A stretch of 37,216 nt of DNA from Cyanobacteria bacterium K_Offshore_surface_m2_239 (GTDB lineage: Bacteria; Cyanobacteriota; Cyanobacteriia; PCC-6307; Cyanobiaceae). A program made the position numbers and the translations under genes. A model generated the notes under the pieces. That model was not told the origin of the DNA. It ran no database searches and worked only from the letters and a program-made list of their open reading frames with translations. The stretch covers positions 1-37,216 of the forward strand of contig VGQX01000012.1 in the NCBI GenBank assembly GCA_016882305.1, given 5' to 3'. Shown piece after piece: positions 8,404-16,696 of the stretch (position 1 is the stretch's first letter; every line of letters begins with the position of its first letter).

Positions 8404-9161
8404 CACAGCCTGGCCTGGGCAGCAGCCTGGGCCGCTTCCAAGCGCTTGAGTTCGAGGTTCAGGTCCACACGCCGCGCCATCTGCTTCTCCTTGGCGGCAG
8501 TGGCTCGCACGCGGGCGATCTCCCTGGACAGGCGCGTGCATTCTTGCAGGGCCTGGCGCCGAAGCCCAGCCTGCTCAGGGTTGGTGGCCATGGCAAAGGC
8601 CCCGGTCAGGCGAGCCGCCTGCAGCGCCAGCAGTGTATCGATCCAGCCTTGATACAACGCCTCCAGGGTGGTGCGTGGCTGCTGGCCAAGCCTCAGCGCC
8701 TCACCGAAAGCAGGCCAGCGTTCAGCGTCCTGCTCCACGTCCCACGCCACGGTCACCACATCGCCCTCCAGCACCGTTTTTCCCGCCTCGGCTTGCGACC
8801 AACGCTTCTGTGCCAGCGAGAGGGATGCGTTGCCGCCCTGCTCAGTGATCAACAGCACCGGATAGGGGACCGCCCGGTGCACCAGCTCGATCAGCCGACC
8901 CCCTTTGGCGGCGGCGCGCAGCGTGAGATGAAGCACGGCAATCTCAAGCACCTCCCGCAGCTCGTCGCGATACTCCGCCACGCCAATCGTGGTGGGCTTG
9001 AGCGCTGCCACCCAGACGAGGTGCTCGATTCCCTCATTGATTTGCCGCTTGTCGGCGGCTGTGGGGGCCCCGTGCTCGTGCAGCAACGTTTTCGGCACGC
9101 GCTTATCGACCCTGGCAGACGCGGGCAGATCAAGGGCAGCCAGGAGCAGCGCTGCCTTCAT
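8403..9161 (-). CDS. DUF4391 domain protein of the restriction operon
   Basis: 252 residues with the layout of DUF4391: conserved DKRVPKTLLHEHG and DKRQINEGIEHLVWVAALKPTTIG near the N-terminus, a central alpha/beta part with EIAVLHLTLR, and a charged helical C-terminus (about 205-252) likely to form a coiled coil. The biochemical role is unknown to me. Proteins of this family commonly sit between a SNF2-like helicase and a type III-like Mod, as here. The ATG overlaps the helicase stop (ATGA, 9158-9161) and the TGA overlaps the mod start (TGATG, 8401-8405), so stoichiometric co-production is likely. Confidence 0.75.
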   Translation of the reverse strand: MKAALLLAALDLPASARVDKRVPKTLLHEHGAPTAADKRQINEGIEHLVWVAALKPTTIGVAEYRDELREVLEIAVLHLTLRAAAKGGRLIELVHRAVPYPVLLITEQGGNASLSLAQKRWSQAEAGKTVLEGDVVTVAWDVEQDAERWPAFGEALRLGQQPRTTLEALYQGWIDTLLALQAARLTGAFAMATNPEQAGLRRQALQECTRLSREIARVRATAAKEKQMARRVDLNLELKRLEAAQAAAQARL

Positions 9162-12100
9162 GCGGGCTGCTCCGCAAGCACCACCAGGAAGGCCACCACT
9201 TCGAAATCATTGATCCCGGCGAATTCACCAGCCAAGGCATGGGTGCCGCCAGGGCTGAACAGGCTGGCCACGGCTCGCTCCTCGCTTTTGCCCACCACAG
9301 AGGCAACGGCCGCAGCCAACAGCCGCTGGGCCTGACGCATGTCTTCTCCAGCCTTCGTGGAACGATCAAAGCGTGCACAGGCTCCGGCATCGGGTGTGTC
9401 ACGTCCGATGCAGAGCCGTTTCAGCCGATCCAGGATCTGCTTGGCCTGGGTGAAGGGAAGCAACACAGCTCCGTCTTCTCCCACATGGATCAGGTAATGC
9501 GGGGCCAGTGGATAGGCACGATCGCTGATCTTCTCAGCGACTCCTGCCTCTGCTCGCAGGCAGAAAATCATGCCCGCTGGAAGGTCGAGATCACGGCTGG
9601 TGGTGACGGCGAAGGTGCCCAGTGCCAAGCTCTCCAGCAGGCCGGGATTGGCCTTGGTGAATTGGGCCAGATCAATGCGACAATCCGTAAGCGTGAGGTC
9701 TGCGATCGAAACACCTGTCGACAGATCCTCCAGATCGATCACGGCCTCCTGGAGCTTGAGCAGCTGGTTGCACCGGTACTCCAGGTCATTCATCGGATTG
9801 CCAGACTGCTGTTCAATCAGGTTCTCCTCACCTGTTGCCGAGATATCGAGCAGCACCATCCGGCCGCTGACACGCTGCTCCAAGTTGATGTACTCCTCCA
9901 GTTCCATGTTGGGCCAGAAGTTGGCGAGCTGGATGCAGGCATTGGGGGATCCAAGCCTGTCGATGCGACCAAAGCGCTGAATGATCCGCACTGGGTTCCA
10001 ATGAATGTCGTAGTTGATCAGCCAATCGCAGTCCTGCAGGTTCTGGCCCTCGGAGATGCAGTCCGTCGCAATCAGAAGATCAAGCTCACCCTCGTCCGCC
10101 AGGTCTTCGGGCCGCTCCTTGGCGCGAGGCGCGAACGACGTCAGGATTGCGGTCAGATCACGTCTTTGTTTTGGCAGGGTGGTGAGGTTGCTGCCTGTGC
10201 CCGTCACGAGTGCAGAGTCTAGCTGCAACTCCGTCTTTGCCCAGCCGGCCAGCTGGTCGTAGAGATAGCGGGCCGTATCGGCGAACGCTGTGAAAATGAT
10301 CAGCTTGCGGTTCTCAGGATTGATGGGTGCTCGGATCTTCTTGCGGATCATCTCTTTCAGTTCTTTCAGCTTTGCATCACGGGATGGCACCACGACCCGG
10401 GCGGCAGCGAGAAGGGTGGCCAAGCGGTTGCGGTCTTCCACGAGGTCTTGCTTCCAGCGAATCAGGTCAACGTCTTGAAGCAGCACCTTGATCTTTCGGC
10501 CAACCAGCAAACTCTCGAAAGCAGGATCCTCAAAATCCACATCGCTAATGTCGATTTCTTCCACTTCAAACGACTGATCTTCGATGCGCTCCAAAGTGGC
10601 ATCCACATCCTTGAGCTGACGTTCCACCGTCAACGCGAAGGAAGCGACGGAACTTTCCATTCGCTTGAGCACATTCACTCGGATCAGATGGATCAGACTC
10701 TCCTCCCGGTCCACTTGGCGGAAGAAGCCCAAGCCACCCTTCACTTCGATGCTGTACTTTCTGTCGTAGGCCTCTTGCTTGTGGGGCAGCACATAACGCA
10801 ACGGCGCGTAGGAGGCCAGGTTGAGTCTGCGGATCTCCAGGTTTACGGTGCTGATCGCTGGAAAGGTTCCACTCAGATCCACATCCGCCTTGATGTTGAT
10901 GGGTTTCAACCGCTCAGGAAACTTGCCGGTCTCGGCGATTCCGTAATACTTTTCCACGTGCTTGCGTGAACGGGCAATGGTGAGCGTGTCCAGTAGGGTG
11001 AAATAGTCGAACCCCAGCATCTCCATCAGGAGCTGCGGTGTGCGGCTGACTTCCTCAAGATCCAGCCAGCGGTTGAATTGTTTTTGCGCCAGACGGGTGG
11101 TCATGTCGATGCTGCTGATCCCTTGAGCCAGCAGGGCAGCGTCGTTGGCCTCGGTGGCAAAGGCGATCTGATTGCGCAGGTCCGCCATGCGGTTGTTGAC
11201 CGGCGTTGCGGAAAGCATCAGCACCCGCGTCCTGACGCCTTCCTTGATGATTTTGCGCATCAGGCGGTCGTAGCGGGTTTCAACACCCATCTGGGGCGTT
11301 CGCTTGTTGCGGAAATTATGGGATTCATCAATCACGACAAGATCGTAATTGCCCCAGTTGATAAGGCCAAGGTCAATGTCACCTGACAGGCCTCCAGCAC
11401 GAGATAGATCCGTGTGGTTGAGCACGTCATAATTGAAACGATCGGTTGCCAGGATGTTGCGACGATCATTGGCTTTATAGATCGTCCAGTTATCGCGCAG
11501 CCGCTTGGGGCACAGTACGAGAATGCGGTCATTGCGTAACTCGTGGTACTTGATGATGGCCAACGCCTCAAATGTCTTCCCGAGCCCCACGCTGTCGGCA
11601 ATGATGCAGCCACCAAACCGATTCAGCTTGTCGACGGCGCCAACAACACCATCCCGTTGAAACTTGTAGAGCTTCTGCCAGACAACCGTATTGCGGATTC
11701 CCGTAGCGGCATTGACAATCTGATCCTCATCCAGTTGGTCCTCACGGCTGCTAAAGAGGCTGTGAAGAATGAGGATGTAGATGAGATAGGGGTCGCGATA
11801 GCTTGCGATCTGATGGAGCGAATCGAGCAATGAGCTCTTGGCCTGCGGATCTTCTCTAAGGCCGTTCCATTGCGACTGAAACCATTCATCGATCAGCTTG
11901 GCCTCCTCAGGCCCTTCCGATGCCTGAATCAGGCTGAGGGGATTGCCGGCTGTGATCCCCAGCCCATCGCTGCTGAAGGCGAGCGATCCGAGCAAGGCCT
12001 GAACAGGCCGATGCCCCTCCCCACGGATGACCATGGCACCTTGAGGCACGGCCGTCGACGCCCGCCGCAAATCCACCTTGCTTGAGAGCCATTGGGCAAG

Positions 12101-12355
12101 CTGACCTGCCAGCCAGTGCGCTTGGAGGCGGTTGCGGGCGGGACGGTCTGCCGCGGAACCCAGCAGCTGCAGATCCGCTCCCGCCGGTGGCAGAACCAGC
12201 TGACACCGCTCAACCGCCAACAGCCCCCGGCGCAGTTCAGCGAAGGCAAACATTGACAGGGCGGCACTCACCACGCGCACGTCCTGGCCCGAGCGCAGCA
12301 GGGGGCGAACCAGGTCGATGACCCGGTCATTACCGGTGTTGCGGACCAGCCTCAT
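9158..12355 (-). CDS. SNF2-family helicase with degenerate PLD-like N-terminal domain
   Basis: 1065 residues. SF2/SNF2 motifs: ADSVGLGKTFEA (Walker A, 253-261), VVIDESHNFRNK (motif II), LMLSATPVNN (motif III), and in the second RecA domain ATDCISEGQNLQ and IQRFGRIDRLGS (motifs V and VI). Residues about 1-145 have the outline of a phospholipase-D-like domain (RVVSAALSMFAF, then LLGSLAFSSDGLG resembling the GS-N-T-GL strand of PLD nucleases), but the catalytic HxK is replaced by HRP. I infer a DNA-binding, non-cleaving PLD fold. As first gene of the helicase-DUF4391-Mod-DinD'-Res operon it is likely the translocase or accessory factor of that system. Only 57 bp separate it from the vapC remnant upstream; the promoter should be there but I see no clear consensus. 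Confidence 0.85.
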   Translation of the reverse strand: MRLVRNTGNDRVIDLVRPLLRSGQDVRVVSAALSMFAFAELRRGLLAVERCQLVLPPAGADLQLLGSAADRPARNRLQAHWLAGQLAQWLSSKVDLRRASTAVPQGAMVIRGEGHRPVQALLGSLAFSSDGLGITAGNPLSLIQASEGPEEAKLIDEWFQSQWNGLREDPQAKSSLLDSLHQIASYRDPYLIYILILHSLFSSREDQLDEDQIVNAATGIRNTVVWQKLYKFQRDGVVGAVDKLNRFGGCIIADSVGLGKTFEALAIIKYHELRNDRILVLCPKRLRDNWTIYKANDRRNILATDRFNYDVLNHTDLSRAGGLSGDIDLGLINWGNYDLVVIDESHNFRNKRTPQMGVETRYDRLMRKIIKEGVRTRVLMLSATPVNNRMADLRNQIAFATEANDAALLAQGISSIDMTTRLAQKQFNRWLDLEEVSRTPQLLMEMLGFDYFTLLDTLTIARSRKHVEKYYGIAETGKFPERLKPINIKADVDLSGTFPAISTVNLEIRRLNLASYAPLRYVLPHKQEAYDRKYSIEVKGGLGFFRQVDREESLIHLIRVNVLKRMESSVASFALTVERQLKDVDATLERIEDQSFEVEEIDISDVDFEDPAFESLLVGRKIKVLLQDVDLIRWKQDLVEDRNRLATLLAAARVVVPSRDAKLKELKEMIRKKIRAPINPENRKLIIFTAFADTARYLYDQLAGWAKTELQLDSALVTGTGSNLTTLPKQRRDLTAILTSFAPRAKERPEDLADEGELDLLIATDCISEGQNLQDCDWLINYDIHWNPVRIIQRFGRIDRLGSPNACIQLANFWPNMELEEYINLEQRVSGRMVLLDISATGEENLIEQQSGNPMNDLEYRCNQLLKLQEAVIDLEDLSTGVSIADLTLTDCRIDLAQFTKANPGLLESLALGTFAVTTSRDLDLPAGMIFCLRAEAGVAEKISDRAYPLAPHYLIHVGEDGAVLLPFTQAKQILDRLKRLCIGRDTPDAGACARFDRSTKAGEDMRQAQRLLAAAVASVVGKSEERAVASLFSPGGTHALAGEFAGINDFEVVAFLVVLAEQPA

Positions 12356-12412
12356 GCGGTATCCCTGCCTGGTAGCTTTTTTCTCGAATAGGACAATCCA
12401 ACTTAAAACCCC

Positions 12413-12568
12413 CTATGCCATAGGCAAGCCTGACGGTAGAGACGGCCCATCGCTGAACAACACCACATCGGCGCCGGCGAGGATCAGCTCCCGGCTGAGC
12501 GGACCCAGCCTGGAATCGTCGGCGATGGCCCAGAGAAAGGCATGCGTATCCAGCAGGACCTTGCTCAT
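12413..12568 (-). pseudogene. Truncated PIN-domain toxin (vapC-like) downstream of Phd antitoxin
   Basis: Too short for the ORF track. The ATG at 12568 overlaps the antitoxin stop (ATGA). It reads MSKVLLDTHAFLWAIADD, the canonical start of PIN toxins with the first catalytic Asp, but diverges after about residue 38 and stops at 51; complete toxins are about 125-130 residues. The catalytic Glu and the later Asp residues are missing, so it cannot be a functional RNase. Confidence 0.75.
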
Positions 12569-13057
12569 CCTTGCTCGAAGAGCTCCGCGATCTGAAGATT
12601 GGCGGCATCGATGGAATCGGGCACAGAGAACTGGCCTCGGGCCACCCCCAGGCGGCGCGGTGGCTGGGACGTGCGCAACGACGTGAGCCGGGCGACAGGC
12701 CGACCATTGCGGGCGATCACCACCTCCGTTTCCGCGCCGGATTCGATGGCCTCCACCAGGCGCGAGAGATGGGTTTTGGCCTCCAGCATGTTCACCACAC
12801 GGCTGTCAGCGGCAGGTGGCGGTGTGGGGCTCCCCATGGCTTCCATCACGTGCTAACAGATCAGACTAGACCAAACCAGTTGAGCGGGCCTGGCTGGAGC
12901 GCCTGGAGTGCGCGGCTGCTGTCACCCCCCTGCCAGGGATTGAGCAGCCGCACTCCGGAGGCCTGGACATCCGCGAGGTTTCGGGTCACCACCACCAGGT
13001 TGTGCACCAGGGCGGTGGCGGCGATCAAGCCATCGCGGAACGGCTGGGGATTGGGCA
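12564..13057. repeat. First copy of a two-part duplicated TA segment
   Basis: Two blocks here recur further right in the same order and orientation. 12564-12740 (177 bp) aligns without gaps to 20731-20907, and 12922-13057 (136 bp) aligns to 20963-21098 with only about half a dozen differences by eye. The blocks encode a Phd antitoxin C-terminus and a PIN toxin C-terminus. The gap between the blocks is 181 bp here and 55 bp in the other copy. Confidence 0.85.
12565..12849 (-). CDS. Phd/YefM-family antitoxin (orphaned)
   Basis: 94 residues. VNMLEAKTHLSRLVEAIESG is the Phd/YefM DNA-binding N-terminal region, followed by EVVIARNGRPVARL. The C-terminus, PPRRLGVARGQFSVPD and IAELFEQG, is the toxin-binding tail typical of antitoxins paired with VapC-like PIN toxins. 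The reading frame looks intact, but its partner (12413-12568) is truncated, so this is an orphan antitoxin. The start at 12849 may be slightly early; a second Met lies three codons downstream. Confidence 0.8.
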   Translation of the reverse strand: MMEAMGSPTPPPAADSRVVNMLEAKTHLSRLVEAIESGAETEVVIARNGRPVARLTSLRTSQPPRRLGVARGQFSVPDSIDAANLQIAELFEQG

Positions 13058-13060
13058 CAG
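12916..13060 (-). pseudogene. C-terminal fragment of a PIN-domain toxin (FitB/VapC-like)
   Basis: The minus frame reads PQPFRDGLIAATALVHNLVVV then TRNLADVQASGVRLLNPW, the last third of a FitB-type PIN toxin including the D-xLIAATA and TRN-D elements. The N-terminal part with the first catalytic Asp is absent; upstream sequence runs into the promoter of the next TA pair. The same fragment recurs at 20963-21098, where more of its gene survives. Confidence 0.75.
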
Positions 13061-13103
13061 GCAAGGCGGCCGGATCGCCGTGACAAACGATTGCCCGCCC
13101 ATA

Positions 13104-13132
13104 TTGACACATGGCCCGTGCGCACATAGACT
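13104..13132 (+). promoter_or_regulatory. Sigma70-type promoter for the intact PIN TA pair
   Basis: TTGACA at 13104-13109 is a perfect -35, followed by a 17-bp spacer and TAGACT at 13127-13132 as -10. The vapB start lies 22 nt downstream. This is the best consensus promoter I found in the window. Confidence 0.7.
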
Positions 13133-13153
13133 GTGCCAAGCAATGGGTGCAGT

Positions 13154-13399
13154 ATGAACATCACGCTTTCCGCTGACGAAAAAATCATTGAGCGGGCCCG
13201 CAAGGCCGCGCAGGGCATGGGCAAGAGCCTCAATCAGGCGGTACGCGACTACCTTGAGCAACTCGCTGCCGGCGAAGAGGGCCTGGACGTCGAACTTGAA
13301 GCATTGCGCAGCCTGGCCGGGCAAGGCAACTCAGGTGGACAGCGCATCAGTTGTGATGAGCTGTATGCCGACCGCCTGGAGTTTCAGCGTGGCGCGTAG
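13154..13399 (+). CDS. VapB-like antitoxin of intact PIN pair
   Basis: 81 residues from the ATG at 13154; the ORF-track start (13133) would overlap the promoter -10, so the internal ATG is chosen. MNITLSADEKIIERARKAA and GKSLNQAVRDYLEQLA form a ribbon-helix-helix-like N-terminus; the acidic C-terminus (ISCDELYADRLEFQ) should bind the toxin. It overlaps the toxin gene by 11 nt. As usual for such antitoxins, it probably represses its own promoter. Confidence 0.8.
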   Translation: MNITLSADEKIIERARKAAQGMGKSLNQAVRDYLEQLAAGEEGLDVELEALRSLAGQGNSGGQRISCDELYADRLEFQRGA

Positions 13400-13799
13400 C
13401 TTCATCGACACCAACATCCTTGTCTACGCCGACGATGCTTTCGACCCGCGCAAGCAACAGCTCGCGCTCGATCTGGTGGTGGATCTGCGCTCCCGCCAGG
13501 AGGCCGTGCTATCGACGCAGGTGCTTCAGGAATACTTCGTCACCGCAACGCGCAAACTGGGTCTGGAGGCGCACGTTGCTCGCCAGCGCGTCACGCAATT
13601 TGGACGCTTCGAACTGATCCAGCCCACACTTGACATGTTGCTGGCGGCGATCGATCTGCAACAGAACCGCAGCCTCTCATTCTGGGATGCGCTGATCGTG
13701 CAGACAGCGAGCGCAGCCCGCTGCAGTGTGCTCTACAGTGAGGATATGCAGGCAGGGGCAAGGATTGGCAACGTTCTCATCGTCAATCCCTTCACGTGA
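13389..13799 (+). CDS. PIN-domain RNase toxin (VapC-like), apparently intact
   Basis: 136 residues from a GTG at 13389 inside the end of the antitoxin gene; the longer ORF-track version is an out-of-frame extension. All PIN acidic positions are present: FIDTNILVY (D7), VLQEYF (E48), FWDALIV (D100) and SEDM (E118/D119). Length is normal. PIN toxins are Mg-dependent endoribonucleases cutting tRNA, rRNA or mRNA. With the promoter upstream and the paired antitoxin, this is the only complete VapBC-type module in the region. Confidence 0.85.
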   Translation: MARSFIDTNILVYADDAFDPRKQQLALDLVVDLRSRQEAVLSTQVLQEYFVTATRKLGLEAHVARQRVTQFGRFELIQPTLDMLLAAIDLQQNRSLSFWDALIVQTASAARCSVLYSEDMQAGARIGNVLIVNPFT

Positions 13800-13809
13800 T
13801 TACCGGGTG

Positions 13810-13829
13810 CGGGAGCCTTCTCGCTCCCG
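13810..13829 (+). terminator. Possible hairpin after the PIN TA pair
   Basis: CGGGAGC and GCTCCCG form a perfect 7-bp stem around a 6-nt loop, 11 nt after the toxin stop. There is no T-run, so termination is uncertain. Confidence 0.35.
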
Positions 13830-13970
13830 AACAACCCATTGGTTGTGGTCGCACCTCCAACGTCCAGCCTTCACGGTCTTGGCCAGCCAGCGCTTCGATG
13901 AAGATCACGGCCCCATCGCGTTGGCCGCACGAGGGAGCAGCAGCTCCGAGGCCGTGCGGCTGTCGTCGGT

Positions 13971-14278
13971 GCCGCGCAGCGCCTGATCAAACAGGCCCTC
14001 GCCACCGAGTGCGCTTGCATTAGTTTTCAAGTGGTCCAGGAGTGCCTCAACACCGTGCTTCGCAAAGCTGATGTCCTGCGGAATGTCGTCGATGCGCGAG
14101 CTTGGCTGGACACCGTTCTTGTGCCGCTGGTTCGTGTCGTCCCCACCCCCGCTCTCTCCCGGCGCGGCCTTGATGTGCAGGAGGGTTGGAAGCCGGCTGC
14201 AAACGGTGACTCAGCGATGACCTGCAACACGGCCAACGCATCGAAGGGCTGCGCGTCGAGAACCCTTTTGGTCTCTGA
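13971..14278 (+). pseudogene. Decayed PIN-domain toxin remnant
   Basis: The 558-bp gap between 13799 and 14358 is not empty. From 13971 one frame reads AAQRLIKQALATE, then CISFQVVQECLNTVLRK and ARAWLDTVLVPLVRVVPTPAL, the central part of a PIN toxin. After a break near 14200 another frame reads SDDLQHGQRIEGLRVENPFG and stops at 14276-14278, which matches PIN C-terminal ends of the SEDLQHG type. The N-terminus and the FWDALIV block are lost. In 13830-13970 I see no further recognisable gene. Confidence 0.65.
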
Positions 14279-14357
14279 TCTGGCCGCCCCCGGCAACACC
14301 AATCAGCCTTCGATGCTCAAATCTCATAACATACTGACAAGGCACAAGGAAGGTTCC

Positions 14358-14618
14358 GTGACCCTGACCACAGTGACAGCTCGAGACTTTGCGCGCGACC
14401 TCGCCAGCGCGAAGAGGGCTGCCAATGCCGGGCCGGTCATCGTCACCGACCGGGGGCGGCCGGCCTACGCGCTGCTCAAGATTGAGGACGATTACAAACT
14501 GGACGGAATCCAGCGGCAGAGCCTGCTGGCTGTCATGGATGCGATTCCGGGCGGCGACGTCGTGTTTGAGCCTTCCAGCTTGGCAGGAAACGATTTCAAG
14601 CCGGCGGACTTGGACTGA
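14358..14618 (+). CDS. Phd-family antitoxin
   Basis: 86 residues from a GTG at 14358 with AAGGAAGG just upstream as ribosome binding site; the ORF-track start (14031) lies in the PIN remnant. Sequence VTARDFARDLASAKRAA and GPVIVTDRGRPAYALL is typical Phd, with a short acidic tail FKPADLD. It sits 6 nt upstream of a truncated PIN toxin. It may still work as an orphan repressor. Confidence 0.8.
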   Translation: MTLTTVTARDFARDLASAKRAANAGPVIVTDRGRPAYALLKIEDDYKLDGIQRQSLLAVMDAIPGGDVVFEPSSLAGNDFKPADLD

Positions 14619-14624
14619 AGAGAA

Positions 14625-14765
14625 ATGTTTCTCCTCGACACCAAAGTGATCTCCGAGCTGCGCATGGAACGTAAAGATCGCTCCCAAGGCAAGGTCCTGG
14701 CACGTCTCGATGGTGATCAGCGCCTGGCGCCATTCATTGCCGAGCCTGGTTCCAGTTCGTCCTGA
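14625..14765 (+). pseudogene. Truncated PIN toxin partner of the 14358 antitoxin
   Basis: 46 codons, absent from the ORF track. MFLLDTKVISELRMERK is the usual beginning of FitB-type PIN toxins (DTNVISELR), here with Asn to Lys after the catalytic Asp. Similarity fades after about 30 residues and the frame stops at 14763. The rest of the domain is missing. Confidence 0.7.
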
Positions 14766-14813
14766 CGTTGATCGCGGACGTCAATTTACCCTTGAATCAA
14801 CAAGGAGACACCC

Positions 14814-15800
14814 ATGCAATCCCGATCCCTTGGCCATGGCAAATCGGAGCTGCCCGTCATCGGTCTCGGCTGCATGGGCCTGTCTGAGTTTTATGGGCCA
14901 GCCCTGGAGCCCAAGGCGGCGATCAAGCTGTTGCACGAAGCCCTCGACATTGGCGTTGTTCACTTCGACACCGCTGAGATCTATGGCCTTGGTGCTGCCA
15001 ATGAGACGCTGCTGGGCCAGGCGTTCGCCGATCGCCGGGAGCGCGTTTTTCTTGCCAGCAAGTTTGGTGTGATGCGCAATTACGACACAGGTGAATTCAC
15101 GGGACTCGATGGATCGCTCGCCAACTGCCGCCGCGCCATCGAAGGTTCCCTGCAACGTCTGCAAACGGATCACCTCGATCTCTACTATCTGCATCGCGTC
15201 GATCCGGCAACGCCCATCGAGGAAACGGTGAGCGCCATGGCGGCTTTGGTGGCCGAGGGGAAGGTGGGTGCCATTGGGTTGTCGGAAGCCTCCGGGGCCA
15301 CCATCCGCCGTGCGGCCAAGATCCATCCGATTGCGGCGGTGCAATCGGAATACTCTCTCTTCAGTCGGGATATTGAAGCTTATGTGATCCCTGCTTGCTT
15401 GGAGGTGGGCGCATCGTTGGTGGCCTATTCGCCACTGGGCCGAGGACTGCTGAGCGGACGCTTCAGCGAGGAGGGGATGCCAGAAGGAGACTGGCGAGCC
15501 ACAACGCCACGGTTTCAAGGAAAAGATTTCGCCGCCAATGTGGCCCTGGCCCGAGAGCTCCAAGCGCTGGCCTTGGCGAAGGGTTGCACGCCTGCTCAGC
15601 TTGCCCTGGCCTGGGTGCTCAGCCGTGGTGCCAACATTCTGGCGCTCACCGGCACCACGAAACTGGCGAACCTCAAGGACAATCTGGGCGCTTGTGCCGT
15701 GGAGCTTTCCGCCGAGGAGCAAGCCTCCCTGGCTGGGTTCGCCCCACGTGTCCGTGGCGACCGCTACGACAGCTGGGGCATGGCGGGCATCAACGGCTGA
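14814..15800 (+). CDS. Aldo/keto reductase
   Basis: 328 residues, complete. AAGGAG lies 7 nt before the ATG. The catalytic tetrad is D52, Y57, K83 and H127 (FDTAEIYG, LASKFG, YYLHRVD). Other AKR signatures are VIGLGCMGLSEFYG, GAIGLSEAS, QSEYSLFSRD and YSPLGRGLLSG. It belongs to the YghZ/AKR13-like group of soluble NADPH-dependent aldehyde/ketone reductases; the substrate cannot be told. It stands alone between TA remnants and a lectin remnant and looks intact. Confidence 0.9.
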   Translation: MQSRSLGHGKSELPVIGLGCMGLSEFYGPALEPKAAIKLLHEALDIGVVHFDTAEIYGLGAANETLLGQAFADRRERVFLASKFGVMRNYDTGEFTGLDGSLANCRRAIEGSLQRLQTDHLDLYYLHRVDPATPIEETVSAMAALVAEGKVGAIGLSEASGATIRRAAKIHPIAAVQSEYSLFSRDIEAYVIPACLEVGASLVAYSPLGRGLLSGRFSEEGMPEGDWRATTPRFQGKDFAANVALARELQALALAKGCTPAQLALAWVLSRGANILALTGTTKLANLKDNLGACAVELSAEEQASLAGFAPRVRGDRYDSWGMAGING

Positions 15801-15805
15801 ACAGC

Positions 15806-16653
15806 GGGTTGGAACCATCAGCCTGGGTCCGAGCTTTGGCCAGCAGTTGAAGACCATCGCCAGAGACGCCAATGTGAACGTCAGCTGTCGGGTGTCGGTC
15901 TCGGGGTTGGCCCAGCCGCCGGTGATCACCGAAGAGACCATGGCGGCCTTTGCCAGCTCCTTCGGCACCCTTGCGCTCGACAATCCCGTGGTGCTTTCGC
16001 TGCAGACCCAGGGCTATGAGAACGTGGGCGAGTTGCGAGAAGTGTTTCAACCCGTGGCCCGCAACCGGATCCTGCTGAGCGGCGATGGTTTGAAACCCGG
16101 TTTGCGGCGCCAGTGGCAGCGGTTGCGGGAACTTGTGAACCAATGCGACTGGGTGGCGGGCACCTACGACGTTTATGGCATCCCTCAGGACCCCTCCCTG
16201 GCCAGCTATCACACCTCGCCCTCCACGCCCCTGCCGGAGCCGGTGCTGGAGGCCTTCGCGACGGGGAGCCCCAGGCTGCAGGTGCAGGTGCGGGATGGGG
16301 CCACCATGGGGGGGCGGGGCGGTGATCCCTTTGCCTACGTGGATCGGGACAACTCCGTGCGGCGGTGGCGGAAGCTGGTGCGGGTGGGGCTGAGAGCGGG
16401 CAACCGGGTGGATCAGATTCGCTTGCGCTATCACCAGGAACCCACCGACGAGCCGGATGAGTGGATCAATGAGAGCCATGGCGGAGGTGGCGGCCGTGAT
16501 CGCCACGTTTGGGCCATTAGTCTGGGAGGAAGTTCCTTAGGCGGAGGATCCCTAACTCCCAGGTCCCGCCGTCCACGTCCCTTTCACCACAGCACCCCTC
16601 ATCAAGACCGCAACACCCCCCAGCCTTGGCGGCGAGCAAATACCCGCCGATGA
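15806..16653 (+). pseudogene. Jacalin-like lectin protein, remnant of a larger gene
   Basis: In-frame coding similarity begins right after the aldo/keto reductase stop (GTISLGPSFGQQLK) without a start codon; the first ATG is at 15940. The C-terminal part resembles a jacalin-like carbohydrate-binding domain: MGGRGGDPFAYVDRD, LVRVGLRAGNRVDQIRLRY, and ESHGGGGGRD. After HVWAISLGG the sequence turns into unrelated Pro/Arg-rich residues and overlaps the catalase-like reading frame. Both ends are therefore missing. The first 252 codons of the ORF-track version (15538) partly shadow the reductase. It could still be made from 15940 as a 237-residue protein. Confidence 0.6.
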
Positions 16654-16696
16654 AGCTGAAGCGATCGCCAAGCTGACGGCCCAGAGCGAAATTACG

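Noticed and set aside
16661-16668. GCGATCGC as a specific regulatory site
   Set aside because: It is one of several HIP1 octamers, which are scattered through many cyanobacterial genomes, often inside genes.
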